This document shows, piece by piece, positions 42,462 through 51,897 of a DNA stretch of 64,000 nucleotides (position 1 is the stretch's first letter; each line of letters opens with the position of its first letter). Location: positions 36,870 through 100,869 of the forward strand of contig JAPOVK010000038.1 of NCBI GenBank assembly GCA_026708185.1. The letters run 5' to 3'. Both the position numbers and the translations under genes were made by a program. The notes under the pieces were generated by a model. It saw only the letters and a list, made by a program, of their open reading frames with translations, made no database searches and was not told where the DNA came from. The DNA is from Gammaproteobacteria bacterium (lineage in GTDB: Bacteria > Pseudomonadota > Gammaproteobacteria > Pseudomonadales > Azotimanducaceae).

Positions 42462-42614
42462 GTTCACGGTTCCTTATCGCTGATCGACACCCGTAGGAGA
42501 TGCGTCTTCATCGCAGGCGCTCACCACTACAGGGAAGTCGGTCAGGTCGTCGCGTTGGCGACGGCGTAGTACCGCCATGTATGCTCGCTTGGTTCGGGGC
42601 TGAGACGTGCCGCC

Positions 42615-42983
42615 ATGAAATACGCGTTTGTCTTTTTGTTTGCCCTGTGTTTCGTCGCTAGTGGCTGTACGAGCTTGCAGCGCATCCGGCTCCCAGACCA
42701 GGAGCTTCACGCCGCCATCCGGGACGGATCTGTCGTCGTCCCGGGGGACCTGATTGAAGTCATCCAGACGGACGGGACGAAGTACGTCTTGGAGGTCTAC
42801 TCGCTGGACGACCAAGGCTTGCGTGGGAAGACCACCGGTGGGCCGGACGTCGAGGTGCGCATAGACGAAATCGCAACCATGAAGGTTGAGAGATTCTCGG
42901 TCGTGCGTACCGTCTCTTTGGCGCCGCTTGTCATGGTGACCGCGATTGGGACTCTCGTGCTGTTGCTTCTGATCCCCAAGTGA
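42615..42983 (+). CDS. Putative lipoprotein with C-terminal membrane helix
   Basis: A 122-aa protein with a lipoprotein signal: MKYAFVFLFALCFVASGC has a clear lipobox (VASGC) with the lipidated Cys at residue 18. The mature part has a short beta-rich domain (GDLIEVIQTDGTKYVLEVYSLDDQGL) resembling small barrel domains, and ends with a hydrophobic stretch (VMVTAIGTLVLLLLIP). I do not recognise the family. It sits alone between the ferredoxin and the TonB receptor. Confidence 0.75.
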   Translation: MKYAFVFLFALCFVASGCTSLQRIRLPDQELHAAIRDGSVVVPGDLIEVIQTDGTKYVLEVYSLDDQGLRGKTTGGPDVEVRIDEIATMKVERFSVVRTVSLAPLVMVTAIGTLVLLLLIPK

Positions 42984-43226
42984 GTGGAGTTTTTGGTCTG
43001 CATAGCGCCGGCGTTTAGCCCGGCGCGAGCGTTGCCCCGCCGGCATTCGACCGGGCACTGTGCCAGTGCGTCCACGAGCGACCGTTGAATAGGCCGTAGG
43101 GGGCGCGCGCAACACGGAGCGCAGGTCGTCGCGATGCGCACGTCAAGATCCAACGGACATCGTCGACCGCCCCCAGGGTCATGATCTGCGCGAACAGATC
43201 AACCGGCTCGGCAAGGGCCGGTGCCT

Positions 43227-45398
43227 CTAAAAGCGCATGCGCAGCCCCGCTTCGATCGTGCGTCCCGGCTGCGGCGCCAAGTCCTTGACGACCGACGTGT
43301 GCAGCCGCTGCTCGTCGTCGGTGAGGTTGCGTCCGGCGATGTACAGGTCGACAGTGCTGGCGCCCGGGCGAAGACGCCAGGCGATTCGCGCGCGCAGATC
43401 GTCGTAGCCGTCGGACGGCAACTCGAACTCGGCAACATCGCCCTGCTCGGATGCCCGCACGAAATCCACGTTGGCGTGCAGGCGGCTGCCGGTGAAGGCG
43501 ACGGATATGCCGGCCCGGTCGGGCGGAATGAGCGGCAGGTTGTCGTTGCCGGAGACGTCGAGTGTCGGCGACACCATGTCGAAGAAAGCACCGAGATCGA
43601 GCGTTCCTGCGGCCCACTCGGCAACGGTCACGCGGGCTTCCATCTCGAAGCCGGGGAACGTTGCGTCGGCCTGGGAGTATCGGCGCACAGCGAATCCCTC
43701 CCGCTCCTCGCCCGTCGCGGCTTGGTAGATGAAGTCCGGGAAGTGCGTGTAGTAGAACGTGCCTTTCGCCGACCAGCCCTCGCCACCGCCGTTGAGAGTG
43801 GCCGCCAGGTTGCGCGCCTGCTCCTGGTCGAGCTCGGGATTGCCGATCTCGAAGACGCCCGTGCCGGGGTGGGGGCTCTCGGAGAAGAGCTCCTCGCCGA
43901 CCGGAGCGCGGGACGAGAGGTCGGCAAGGAGCGTGGCCCCCCAACCATCGGCGAGCGGTACGATGAGGCCGAGCGACGCGCTTGCGCCGGTGAAATCGCG
44001 GCTGCGTCCGTGGGCCGGGTCGTGCGTGACGCGATCGTAGCGCAGGCCCGCCTCGAGCCCGAGCTCGCCAAGAGGACGCTCGCCGACCCAAAAGACGCCG
44101 AGTGACGACGTGTCCACGGGCGGCGTGAAGGCTTCTTCACCGACAACCGAGAACTCGCGGTTGCCGAGCTGGGCGCCGAAGGCGCCGCGCCAACCGCTTC
44201 CGCCGTCGTGCGTCAGCTCCGCACGCGCTTCCCAAGCACTGTTCGCGAACGCAGTGCCCACCTCGCCAGCTTCGTTCTCCACGTGTTCGTAGTCGTTGAT
44301 GCCGAGGCGGAGATTGAGGCTCTCGAAGCCGCCGAGCGGCTCGGCCACGCCAGCCTCCAGGTCGATGCGCGTTTGATCGAGCGCGACCACGGGAAGGGCC
44401 TCGTCTTCGTGTTCGTCGTGGTGCGCTTCCTCCTCGTGTTCGTCGTGATCGTGGTGCTCTTCGTGGTCGTCGTGCTCTTCGTGTTCGTCGTGCTCATGGG
44501 CATGGCTGTGTCCCGGGATGCCGTACTCGGAGTCGAGGCCGCTGACGGCTAGACCGACGAAGCCGCGCTCGCCTACGATGGAGAAACCGGCGGAACCGCC
44601 GCGGACCTCGAGGCCGCTGCCGGGCAGGGTTCCATAGGCCTCCTCCTCGTGCTCGTCCTCGTGCTCGTCGTGGTGCTCCTCCTCGTGGTCGTCGTGCCCT
44701 TCCTCGTCGTGGTGTTCTTCCTCTTCCTCCAACTCGTGCAAGGCGTGCAGCGCCGCGGACTCGGCGAATCCGGGGATGTCGTAGTCGTCCGCCTCGCGGG
44801 TGAAGCCGTCGACGTGCCACGCCACGTTGCCGCCGCCGCCGTCGAGCCGGAAGGACCCGTTCCGGCCGTCGCCGTTGTCGGAGCCGCGCAAGTCGATGGC
44901 GCCGTGGATGCGCTCGGGTACTTCGTTCGGAATGCGTCCCGTATGGACGTCCACAACGCCGCCGATGGCGCCGGAGCCGTAGAGCAGGGTCGCTGAACCC
45001 TTCAGAACCTCCACGCGCTCCGCGATGAAGGGGTCGACCGTGACGGCGTGGTCGCCGCTGCTGACGGAGACGTCGAGCGTGTCGATCTGTTCCTCCATGA
45101 CGCGCACCCGCGCGCCGCCGAGGCCGTGAATGACGGGGCGCCCCGCGCCTACGCCGTAGGAACTGTTGTGGATGCCCGGCTCGTTGCCCACGGTCGCGCC
45201 GATGTTGTCCACCGCCTTGCGTTCGAGTTCGTCGGCTCCGAGCACGTCGCTGGGCTGGGCGAGTCCGTCGCGGGCGAGCGGGTGTGCGAGTACGATGATC
45301 TCTTCTATCTGCTCTTCTTCCGTAACGGTTTCCCCGGCGAGCGCGGTCGCCGCCAGCCACGGTGCCGCTGTCAGCAGGGATAGGTGTTTGCGTCTCAT
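43227..45398 (-). CDS. TonB-dependent receptor, ZnuD-like, with His/Asp/Glu-rich loops
   Basis: A 723-aa outer-membrane receptor. A signal peptide (SLLTAAPWLAATALAG) is followed by a TonB-box-like EEIIVLAHP, the plug (PGIHNSSYGVGAGRPVIHGLGGARVRVMEEQID) and a 22-strand-type barrel ending in RTIEAGLRMRF. Two extracellular-loop segments near residues 215-255 and 300-345 are runs of His, Asp and Glu (EEEEHHDEEGHDDHEEEHHD type), the hallmark of zinc receptors such as ZnuD. It follows a small exported His/Cys protein and a Zur-like site, all pointing to zinc uptake. It could also take other transition metals. Confidence 0.9.
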   Translation of the reverse strand: MRRKHLSLLTAAPWLAATALAGETVTEEEQIEEIIVLAHPLARDGLAQPSDVLGADELERKAVDNIGATVGNEPGIHNSSYGVGAGRPVIHGLGGARVRVMEEQIDTLDVSVSSGDHAVTVDPFIAERVEVLKGSATLLYGSGAIGGVVDVHTGRIPNEVPERIHGAIDLRGSDNGDGRNGSFRLDGGGGNVAWHVDGFTREADDYDIPGFAESAALHALHELEEEEEHHDEEGHDDHEEEHHDEHEDEHEEEAYGTLPGSGLEVRGGSAGFSIVGERGFVGLAVSGLDSEYGIPGHSHAHEHDEHEEHDDHEEHHDHDEHEEEAHHDEHEDEALPVVALDQTRIDLEAGVAEPLGGFESLNLRLGINDYEHVENEAGEVGTAFANSAWEARAELTHDGGSGWRGAFGAQLGNREFSVVGEEAFTPPVDTSSLGVFWVGERPLGELGLEAGLRYDRVTHDPAHGRSRDFTGASASLGLIVPLADGWGATLLADLSSRAPVGEELFSESPHPGTGVFEIGNPELDQEQARNLAATLNGGGEGWSAKGTFYYTHFPDFIYQAATGEEREGFAVRRYSQADATFPGFEMEARVTVAEWAAGTLDLGAFFDMVSPTLDVSGNDNLPLIPPDRAGISVAFTGSRLHANVDFVRASEQGDVAEFELPSDGYDDLRARIAWRLRPGASTVDLYIAGRNLTDDEQRLHTSVVKDLAPQPGRTIEAGLRMRF

Positions 45399-45467
45399 GG
45401 TCCATCTCCAAGTGAACGAACACGCGCGACGCGCGAAAGCGACCGCGCAAGGTTGGTTGCGTTGTGG

Positions 45468-45818
45468 TCAGGAGATGGCGAGGGGAGGGGCGCGCGGCCG
45501 GGCGACCTCGTAAGGGCGGAAAGAAAGGGTGGCCGAGGACACCGGCAAACTGTTGGACCGGCGCCACTCGGGCGGCAGGGCGTCAAGGCGACTGATCTCC
45601 GGGACGTGCCCGGGTTCGGAGATTGCACAGAACGTGCAGACTTCCTCTTCATGTTCGTCGAGGTGGACGTGGGTATCGGCCACCGCTTGCCCAACCCACA
45701 GCAGCGATGCGGCCAGCAAAGTCCATCGTGGCAGACGACGACGTTTGGGTGGGCCGGTCCTTGTGCGTTCCGTGCGGAACGGGTGACGCGGCAGACAGGT
45801 GTCGGAACTCAAGCGCAC
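45468..45818 (-). CDS. Small exported His/Cys protein preceding the metal receptor
   Basis: A 116-aa protein of the type found just upstream of metal TonB receptors (DUF2946-like). A basic N-terminus and hydrophobic segment (RWTLLAASLLWVGQAVA) make a signal peptide. The mature start has THVHLDEHEEEVCTFCAI, with two Cys two residues apart and several His, suited to metal binding. The start is uncertain (GTG 45818 or an internal TTG), with no clear ribosome-binding site. Its stop is 69 bp before the receptor start, so they are presumably co-transcribed from a promoter near 45.86 kb. Confidence 0.7.
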   Translation of the reverse strand: MRLSSDTCLPRHPFRTERTRTGPPKRRRLPRWTLLAASLLWVGQAVADTHVHLDEHEEEVCTFCAISEPGHVPEISRLDALPPEWRRSNSLPVSSATLSFRPYEVARPRAPPLAIS

Positions 45819-45845
45819 GCGTAGGGTGCCGCGACAAGGGAAGAG

Positions 45846-45869
45846 TACGTTATAACATATCTTTATCCT
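45846..45869 (-). promoter_or_regulatory. Zur/Fur-like operator in front of the metal-receptor operon
   Basis: Read on the minus strand, GATATGTTATAACGTACTC contains a good half-site of the zinc-uptake-regulator consensus (GAAATGTTATANTATAACATTTC) and the palindrome GTTATAAC. The match is strong on one side and partial on the other. It is the only AT-rich stretch in the area and lies ~30 bp upstream of the small exported protein gene, so it could overlap the promoter. Confidence 0.45.
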
Positions 45870-45917
45870 GGGAGGAACCGACCGGCCAACGGCCTACCGC
45901 AAGCCGAGCGCTTGGTA

Positions 45918-46868
45918 TCAGAGCTCGTCAGGCGTCAGACGGACGTGCTTGATCGTGCGCCGATGCCACGTGTAGACGACATGTATCGCCTCGCCGCAGA
46001 TCACGGCCGGATAGGAGAACTCCGGAGCACCGCCGTCGGGTGCCGATGCGTCGTCGTCCAAGGTCATGACGTCACGCCATGAGCCGTCACTGCCGGACAC
46101 GGCGAGTGCGATCGGTGTTCGTGCGCCGCCCCAACGGCCTGCGGGGGTTGTCGCGGGGTTGTAGACAAGCAGCGCGCGTCCGTCGGGCAGGTTTACGGTG
46201 TCGATTCCCGAGTTCGGGTTGGGGAGCTGGGTCTTTTCAAGGGGCGACCAGCGTCGCCCGTCGGTGCTCCTCGTGAGGCCGACGCAGCCGCTCTTGGTGC
46301 GCACCAGGGCCTCGATGGCACGGTCGCGCCGGTAGACCGCGGGCTGGATCGCCTTGAGGTCGCCGGGATCGGGGACCGCGGACTCGGCGAGCGGCTCCAG
46401 GTCCGGCGAGAAGGTCTCGAAGTGGCAGCGCCAGCCGCCAGCCTCGCGGCTTGAGGGGCACAACAGATCGCCGTTCGCCAGTGCCAGTGGCTTGTTCTTG
46501 ACTGGCCCGAGCCAGGGTGCGGTGAGCTCTCCGCGGTCGCGCCATGTCTCGCCGCCGTCCGCTGAGGTCAGCACTGCGCCGCGCCACCGCGCCGGCGACA
46601 CGCCGACCTTGTAGAACAGGTGCAGGCCGGTCGCGGTATCGCACAGGACCGGGTTCCAGCACGCCTCGCCCCAGCCGTCGGCGACTTGGTGCGGCGTCTC
46701 CCATGCACCGTTGCGGTTGATGGCACACCAGATACCGACATCTGGGTTCTTCTCGTGGCTGCCCGCGAACCAGGCGGCGACCAGCCGGTCCGGCAACGCT
46801 GCGATGGTGGGCGCGTGGCATGCCGGCGTCGGAGGACTGTCGGCATCGAAGATGTATGCGGCGTGCAT
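45918..46868 (-). CDS. Sialidase-like (BNR/Asp-box) protein
   Basis: A 316-aa six-bladed propeller protein related to exo-alpha-sialidases. VAAWFAGSHEKNPDVGIWCA near residue 31 matches the arginine-region strand, LTSADGGETWRDRGEL near 100 and LTRSTDGRRWSPLEK are Asp-boxes (SxDxGxxW). Later GWRCHFETFSPD and NPNSGIDTVNLPDGRALLVYN follow the pattern of the BNR_2 family. There is no signal peptide, so an intracellular or non-sialic substrate is possible. The ATG overlaps the LLM stop (TGATG), so it is coupled to that gene. Confidence 0.85.
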   Translation of the reverse strand: MHAAYIFDADSPPTPACHAPTIAALPDRLVAAWFAGSHEKNPDVGIWCAINRNGAWETPHQVADGWGEACWNPVLCDTATGLHLFYKVGVSPARWRGAVLTSADGGETWRDRGELTAPWLGPVKNKPLALANGDLLCPSSREAGGWRCHFETFSPDLEPLAESAVPDPGDLKAIQPAVYRRDRAIEALVRTKSGCVGLTRSTDGRRWSPLEKTQLPNPNSGIDTVNLPDGRALLVYNPATTPAGRWGGARTPIALAVSGSDGSWRDVMTLDDDASAPDGGAPEFSYPAVICGEAIHVVYTWHRRTIKHVRLTPDEL

Positions 46869-47824
46869 CACATGCGCGGCAGCACTTCGTCGGTGAGCAG
46901 CAGCAGCGTCTCGTGGCTCAGGATGGACGCCAGGAGGTAGTCGAGGGGGACTTCCTCCTCGAGCCGCTTCAGTTCATCGACGACCTTCGCTGGCGAACCG
47001 TGAATGATGACGTCGTTGACGTACTTCTCGACGCGTTCCGCCTTCGAACCCTGCCGCGGTCCGGCATAGGCGTCGACGGTCCACTGCGCGCCGTTCCGGG
47101 CGACGGCTTCGGCAGCCGCATCCGTGGGCGCGATCGCGATCAGCCGCGCGATGGGGATGTCGCGGTCGTGGCGGTGGCCGTGTTCGGCCAGCGCTGTCCG
47201 ATAGTGCGCGTACTGAGACTGGATCTCGCCGTGCGTGGCGTGCGGGCTCATCAGGATCGCGTGACCAAGGCTCGCCGCCCAGTCGCTGGCTCCCGTGGAA
47301 CTCGTCGCGATCCAGGTCGGGATCGGATCCTGCAGCGGCTTCGGAAGCACCTCGATGTCTCGGAAACTCGAAAACCGCCCCTCGTAGGTGAGCGGGCCGT
47401 CCTGCCAAGCCTTCTGCACGATGTCGACGTTCTCGCGAAAGCGCGGATACGACTCGTCGCCGCTGACGCCGAAGGCGCTCATCTCCGTACGGTCGAAGCC
47501 ACGGCCCGCGCCCCAGTTCACCCGTCCGCCCGAGAGGTTGTCGAGCAGCGCCACTTCCTCGGCGAGCCGGAGCGGATGGTAGAACGCCGCCAGCGACACC
47601 CCGGTGCCGATGCGCAGGTTGCGGGTGATGTCGGCGACATGCATGCCCATGATGTGCACCGACGGGCACACGCTGTAGGTGGAGAAGTGGTGCTCGGCGA
47701 GCCACACGGCGTCGAAGCCGCCGCCGTCCATGATCCGGATGCGATCGAGGGCGCGCTGGTAGACGGTATGAAGGGGCACCCGCCGACCGGGCCAACTGAA
47801 GAACTGCAGAACGGCGAATTTCAT
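46868..47824 (-). CDS. LLM-class flavin-dependent oxidoreductase
   Basis: A 318-aa bacterial-luciferase-like monooxygenase. Family features are FDAVWLAEHHFSTYSVCPS near residue 38, IRIGTGV-type IGTGVSLAAFYHPLRLAEEVALLDNLSGGRVNWGAGRGF near 71-109, and PTWIATSSTGASDWAASLGHAI. The EHHF pattern is typical of FMN-dependent alkanal/alkane monooxygenase-like members. Reduced flavin would come from a separate reductase. It precedes the sialidase-like gene with an overlapping stop/start; the substrate is unknown. Confidence 0.9.
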   Translation of the reverse strand: MKFAVLQFFSWPGRRVPLHTVYQRALDRIRIMDGGGFDAVWLAEHHFSTYSVCPSVHIMGMHVADITRNLRIGTGVSLAAFYHPLRLAEEVALLDNLSGGRVNWGAGRGFDRTEMSAFGVSGDESYPRFRENVDIVQKAWQDGPLTYEGRFSSFRDIEVLPKPLQDPIPTWIATSSTGASDWAASLGHAILMSPHATHGEIQSQYAHYRTALAEHGHRHDRDIPIARLIAIAPTDAAAEAVARNGAQWTVDAYAGPRQGSKAERVEKYVNDVIIHGSPAKVVDELKRLEEEVPLDYLLASILSHETLLLLTDEVLPRM

Positions 47825-47906
47825 GTGCGGCGTGCTTAACCCCTGCCAGCTTGGCGGACATTATCCACACCGTTAGACTGCGCGCACCAAATCCGCCGGA
47901 GGGGGC

Positions 47907-50117
47907 ATGACCGCAAGAACGGAACCGGGACGACGGTCCCGCTTTGGCCTGATGGTCGCCAAGGAGCTCGACGACTTCATCGCCAACGAGGCGCTGCCAG
48001 GAACGGGCGTTTCGCCTGACGATTTCTGGACCGGTTTCAGCGCCATTGTCCGTGACCTGACGCCGACCAACCGTGCCCTGCTGGCCAAGCGCGACGAATT
48101 GCAGGCGGCCATCGATGCGTGGCACCGCGATCGTCGCGGCCAGCAGCACGATCCCGAGGCCTACAAGGCGTTCCTGATGGACATCGGCTACCTGGTTCCC
48201 GAAGGCGGCGACTTCGAGATCGCGACCGCGAACGTGGACCCGGAGATTGCCCACATGGCCGGACCGCAGTTGGTGGTGCCGGTGATGAACGCCCGATTCG
48301 CTCTGAACGCGGCCAACGCGCGCTGGGGCAGCCTCTACGACGCACTCTACGGTACCGACCTGATTCCCGAGTCGCCCGGGAGAGAGAAGGGCAGCTCCTA
48401 CAACCCCGCCCGCGGCGAACTGGTGATCGAGCGCGCTGCGCAGGAACTTGACGGCGTCGTCCCCTTAAGCGGCGCGAGCCATGCGGACGTGACGAGGTAC
48501 CGCATCGTCGGCGGAGGCGACAGCCGGTCGCTCGAAGCCGTGACCGACGCGGGGGCGGTGCCGCTCGCGACCCCCGCGCAGTTCGCCGGGTTCGCCGGAC
48601 CGGCCGACGAGCCGTCGTCGGTCCTGCTGCGCCACAACGGCCTGCACGTCGAGATCCAGGTCGACCGCGACCACGACGTCGGCGCTGTCCACCCGGCAGG
48701 CGTCAAGGACATCATGCTGGAATCAGCGGTAACGACCATCCAGGACTGCGAAGACTCGGTCGCGGCGGTGGATGCCGAGGACAAGACGGCCGTGTACCGC
48801 AACTGGCTGGGCCTGATGACCGGCGAACTCGCGGAGACCTTCGAGAAGGGCGGCGAGACCGTGCATCGGACGCTGGTCGGCGACCGGGCGTTCACCGCGC
48901 CCGATGGCGGAACGCTGACACTGCCCGGGCGCAGCCTGCTCCTGATCCGCAACGTCGGGCACCTGATGACCACCGACGCGGTGCTCGACGCAAACGGCGA
49001 CGAGGTCTTCGAAGGCATCGTCGATGCCGTGGTGACGAGCCTCTGCGCCGTTCATGACTTGAAGGGCCGGGGTCGCTACCGCAACAGCCGCGCGGGCAGC
49101 GTCTACATCGTCAAGCCGAAGATGCACGGGCCCGAGGAGACCGCGTTCACCTGCGAGCTTTTCGACCGCGTCGAGGACGTCCTCGGCGTCGACCGCAACA
49201 CCTTGAAGGTCGGCGTCATGGACGAGGAACGCCGTACCAGCCTCAACCTCCGCGAATGCATCCGTGCCGCGCGCGAACGCATCGTGTTCATCAACACGGG
49301 ATTCCTCGACCGCACCGGCGACGAGATCCACACCTCCATGCACGCGGGTCCAATGGTGCGCAAGGAGCCGATGAAGCAGGAGACTTGGATCCTCGCTTAC
49401 GAGGACGCGAACGTTGACGCGGGCCTCGCCACCGGGTTCCCGGGACGTGCTCAGATCGGCAAAGGCATGTGGCCGAAGCCGGACGAGATGTTGGAGATGT
49501 TCAACGTCAAGTCCAACCACCCCACCGCGGGCGCGGACTGCGCGTGGGTCCCGTCGCCGACCGCGGCGACGCTGCATGCGCTGCACTACCACCAGGTGGA
49601 CGTCGCGGGCCGCCAGGACGACCTGAAGCGCCGCGCCCGGGCGAGCGTGGACGACATCCTGACAATCCCGCTGCTCGCCGGCGAGAACCTGTCCGGCGAC
49701 GACATCCGCCGCGAACTGGACAACAACGCCCAAGGCATCCTGGGCTACGTCGTGCGCTGGATCGACCAGGGCATCGGCTGTTCCAAGGTGCCGGACATCA
49801 ACGACGTGGGGCTGATGGAGGATCGGGCGACCTGCCGGATCTCCAGCCAGCACATTGTCAACTGGTTGCATCACGGTGTCGTCAGCGAGGACCAGGTGCG
49901 CGAGACCATGCAGCGCATGGCGGCGGTCGTGGACCGGCAGAACGCGGACGACGAGAACTATCTCGACATGGCGCCGGACTTCGAGGACAGCGTCGCCTTC
50001 CAGGCGGCATGCGACTTGGTGTTCAAGGGATTGACGCAGCCCAACGGTTACACCGAGCCGGTACTGCACGCCCGGCGCCGGGAAGCCAAGGCGCGAGCGG
50101 ATGACGCGGTGAAGTAA
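47907..50117 (+). CDS. glcB: Malate synthase G
   Basis: A 736-aa isoform-G malate synthase condensing glyoxylate and acetyl-CoA, either in the glyoxylate bypass or for glycolate use. [33 protein letters not shown] near residue 117 is diagnostic for the G form. Active-site stretches are [15 protein letters not shown] near 435 (catalytic Arg region), [16 protein letters not shown] near 470, and [26 protein letters not shown] near 610 with the catalytic Asp region. GGAGGGGGC precedes the ATG. No isocitrate lyase gene is in the window. Confidence 0.98.
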   Translation: MTARTEPGRRSRFGLMVAKELDDFIANEALPGTGVSPDDFWTGFSAIVRDLTPTNRALLAKRDELQAAIDAWHRDRRGQQHDPEAYKAFLMDIGYLVPEGGDFEIATANVDPEIAHMAGPQLVVPVMNARFALNAANARWGSLYDALYGTDLIPESPGREKGSSYNPARGELVIERAAQELDGVVPLSGASHADVTRYRIVGGGDSRSLEAVTDAGAVPLATPAQFAGFAGPADEPSSVLLRHNGLHVEIQVDRDHDVGAVHPAGVKDIMLESAVTTIQDCEDSVAAVDAEDKTAVYRNWLGLMTGELAETFEKGGETVHRTLVGDRAFTAPDGGTLTLPGRSLLLIRNVGHLMTTDAVLDANGDEVFEGIVDAVVTSLCAVHDLKGRGRYRNSRAGSVYIVKPKMHGPEETAFTCELFDRVEDVLGVDRNTLKVGVMDEERRTSLNLRECIRAARERIVFINTGFLDRTGDEIHTSMHAGPMVRKEPMKQETWILAYEDANVDAGLATGFPGRAQIGKGMWPKPDEMLEMFNVKSNHPTAGADCAWVPSPTAATLHALHYHQVDVAGRQDDLKRRARASVDDILTIPLLAGENLSGDDIRRELDNNAQGILGYVVRWIDQGIGCSKVPDINDVGLMEDRATCRISSQHIVNWLHHGVVSEDQVRETMQRMAAVVDRQNADDENYLDMAPDFEDSVAFQAACDLVFKGLTQPNGYTEPVLHARRREAKARADDAVK

Positions 50118-51356
50118 GTGCCGCTCACGATCCTCGACTACGACCACGACCGCGATTGGGAGGCGGTCAAGCGCATCCACCACGAGGTCGGTTGGCTTGA
50201 CGACGAGGACGACGCCAAGGAATTCGAGCACCTGGCCCGGTGCTTCGACGGCGTCGTGTTCCCACTCGACGGCGAGGCTGAATGCGCCGTGTTCACTGCC
50301 CCGGGCGCCATGCGTTACCTCGAAACGGACGTTCACATGACCGCCGTCGCCGGCGTGACGACGAGCCGGGTGGCGCGCAAGCTCGGCGCCGCCAAGAGAC
50401 TGACTGCCCATGCGCTTGCCAGGGCGGCCGATGCCGGTAGCGAAATGGCGGCGCTCGGCATGTTCGACCAAGGGTTCTACAACCGCTTGGGGTTCGGCAA
50501 CGGCAGCTACGTGAACCGGATTCGCTTCGATCCGGCGACGCTCACTGTGGACGTTCCTTTTCGCTCGCCCAAACGTATCGGCCGCGACCAATGGCCCGAC
50601 GTACACGCCGCGATGCACAATCGGCTGCGCGGTCACGGCGGTTGCCTGCTCAACATCCCCGAAATCGCGCGCTACGACATGGCGTCGGTCGGCAGGAAGC
50701 TGATCGGCCTTGGCTACTACGACGGCCCTGGGGACACGCTGTCCCACTTCTTTTGGGGTGAGGCCGATGGCGCGAACGGCCCCTACAGGATCTACTACTA
50801 TGCCTATCAGACGTCGGCACAGTTGTTTGAGCTACTCGCGCTGATCAAGTCCCTAGGCGACCAGGTCTTGGTGTTCGCCATGGAGGAACCACCGGAGATT
50901 CAATTCCAGGACGTGCTCAAGCAGCCCTCCCGCAACCGCACGAGTACGCACGGCTCGAAGTACGCGGGCAGCCACGAGACGATCGCTTACTGGCAGGCGC
51001 GCATGCTCGATGTGCCGGCGTGTCTGGAGAAGACGCGTTTGGACGCGGAGCCGGTGACGTTCAACCTAGCCATGAGCGACCCGATCGAGGGGCACCTCGA
51101 CGGCGCGAATGAATGGAACGGCTGCGCGGGCGACTACGTGGTCACGCTCGGCGAAGAGTCCGCAGCGGAAACGGGCCGCTCGCCGAGTCTGCCGACACTC
51201 AACGCCTCGGTCGGGGCGTTCACGCGCCTGTGGCTGGGCGTGCGCAACGCGTCGAGCTTGACGTTGACGGACGAGGTTGCCGGCGACGAGGCCCTTCTGC
51301 GGGCGCTTGACCGATCGTTGCGGCTGCCGCGACCGCACTTGGGGTGGGACTTCTGA
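50118..51356 (+). CDS. Eis-like GNAT acetyltransferase with SCP2-type C-terminal region
   Basis: A 412-aa protein of the Eis/enhanced-intracellular-survival acetyltransferase type: an N-terminal GNAT domain (VHMTAVAGVTTSRVARKLGAAKRLTAHALARAAD near residue 74, with RRxGxG-like R-KLGAAK), followed by GFYNRLGFGNGSY, a second GNAT-like fold and a C-terminal SCP2-like segment (GAFTRLWLGVRNASSLTL). Known members acetylate amines or lysines. The GTG immediately follows the glcB TAA, so translation is probably coupled. The substrate is unknown. Confidence 0.8.
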   Translation: MPLTILDYDHDRDWEAVKRIHHEVGWLDDEDDAKEFEHLARCFDGVVFPLDGEAECAVFTAPGAMRYLETDVHMTAVAGVTTSRVARKLGAAKRLTAHALARAADAGSEMAALGMFDQGFYNRLGFGNGSYVNRIRFDPATLTVDVPFRSPKRIGRDQWPDVHAAMHNRLRGHGGCLLNIPEIARYDMASVGRKLIGLGYYDGPGDTLSHFFWGEADGANGPYRIYYYAYQTSAQLFELLALIKSLGDQVLVFAMEEPPEIQFQDVLKQPSRNRTSTHGSKYAGSHETIAYWQARMLDVPACLEKTRLDAEPVTFNLAMSDPIEGHLDGANEWNGCAGDYVVTLGEESAAETGRSPSLPTLNASVGAFTRLWLGVRNASSLTLTDEVAGDEALLRALDRSLRLPRPHLGWDF

Positions 51357-51399
51357 TCCGCGAGTGCGCCGGCGACGGGACCTGCCTCTGTGCTGGCCA

Positions 51400-51636
51400 T
51401 CAACGGAGCGCAACGAACGCCTCGGTCGTGACACCAGCATCTCTGGCGATGCCATCCACGGAGGAGTGATGGTGAGATGTCTCTTCCGGGACCGTCTGGG
51501 ACCGTAGTTGTTCGTCCGTCTGCGTCGCGAAATCGCCGATGGGAACCGCGTTGGTGCACTTGGTTGAGCCAAGCACTTGAAGGATGCGGACGACCTTCCG
51601 AGGTTCCAGGCCGGTACGGACGACATGGGTCATCAC
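51400..51636 (-). pseudogene. hicA: hicA toxin pseudogene with two frameshifts
   Basis: Three frame segments on the minus strand together make a HicA mRNA-interferase. Frame A gives GLEPRKVVRILQVLG, then about 51560-51572 the reading must shift to give QVHQRGSHRRFRDADGRTTT and VPDGPGRDISPSLLR (with the catalytic-His block GSHRRF). Near 51450-51465 it shifts back to GIARDAGVTTEAFVALR. The combined order matches HicA domains (KVVR...GSH...DGR.TTVP...LR.I.RDAG.T.EEF). The uninterrupted 78-aa frame alone lacks the GSH core, so the gene is dead unless the reads are in error. Confidence 0.7.
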
Positions 51637-51639
51637 GCG

Positions 51640-51780
51640 ACAGCTCCGGTCTGCGCGCCGACGGAATCTGTAGACATCGTTGGCTCGCCGTCATCGAGGA
51701 TCGTGGTCGTATCAGCTGCCGTGGCAACGCCGGAGTGTGGCAACGGGAGGTCGAGACCCGTTGGGGCCGTGCGTGAAGGA
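51640..51780 (-). pseudogene. Possible hicB antitoxin remnant
   Basis: Upstream of the hicA remnant one minus-strand frame reads LDLPLPHSGVATAAD and ILDDGEPTM, loosely like HicB (LPGC.S.G.T..EA...L..DGEPIP). There is no intact frame and no ribosome-binding site. HicB usually lies next to hicA, which is why this was examined; the resemblance is weak. Confidence 0.2.
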
Positions 51781-51897
51781 CAGGGGCGAGATGGTGCGCA
51801 TGGAGTTTGCGCCCCACGCTCAAGGCGCTACGATTGTTGGAGAGCCGTTGGCCACCTTGCTGTGGTTCTACGGCGGGTTCTCTCGGGAGGTTCAGCG

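Noticed and set aside
44400..44740. Short repeated GTCGTGCTC-like units that look like a repeat array
   Set aside because: They are codons for His/Asp/Glu runs in the TonB receptor loops, not a CRISPR or intergenic repeat.
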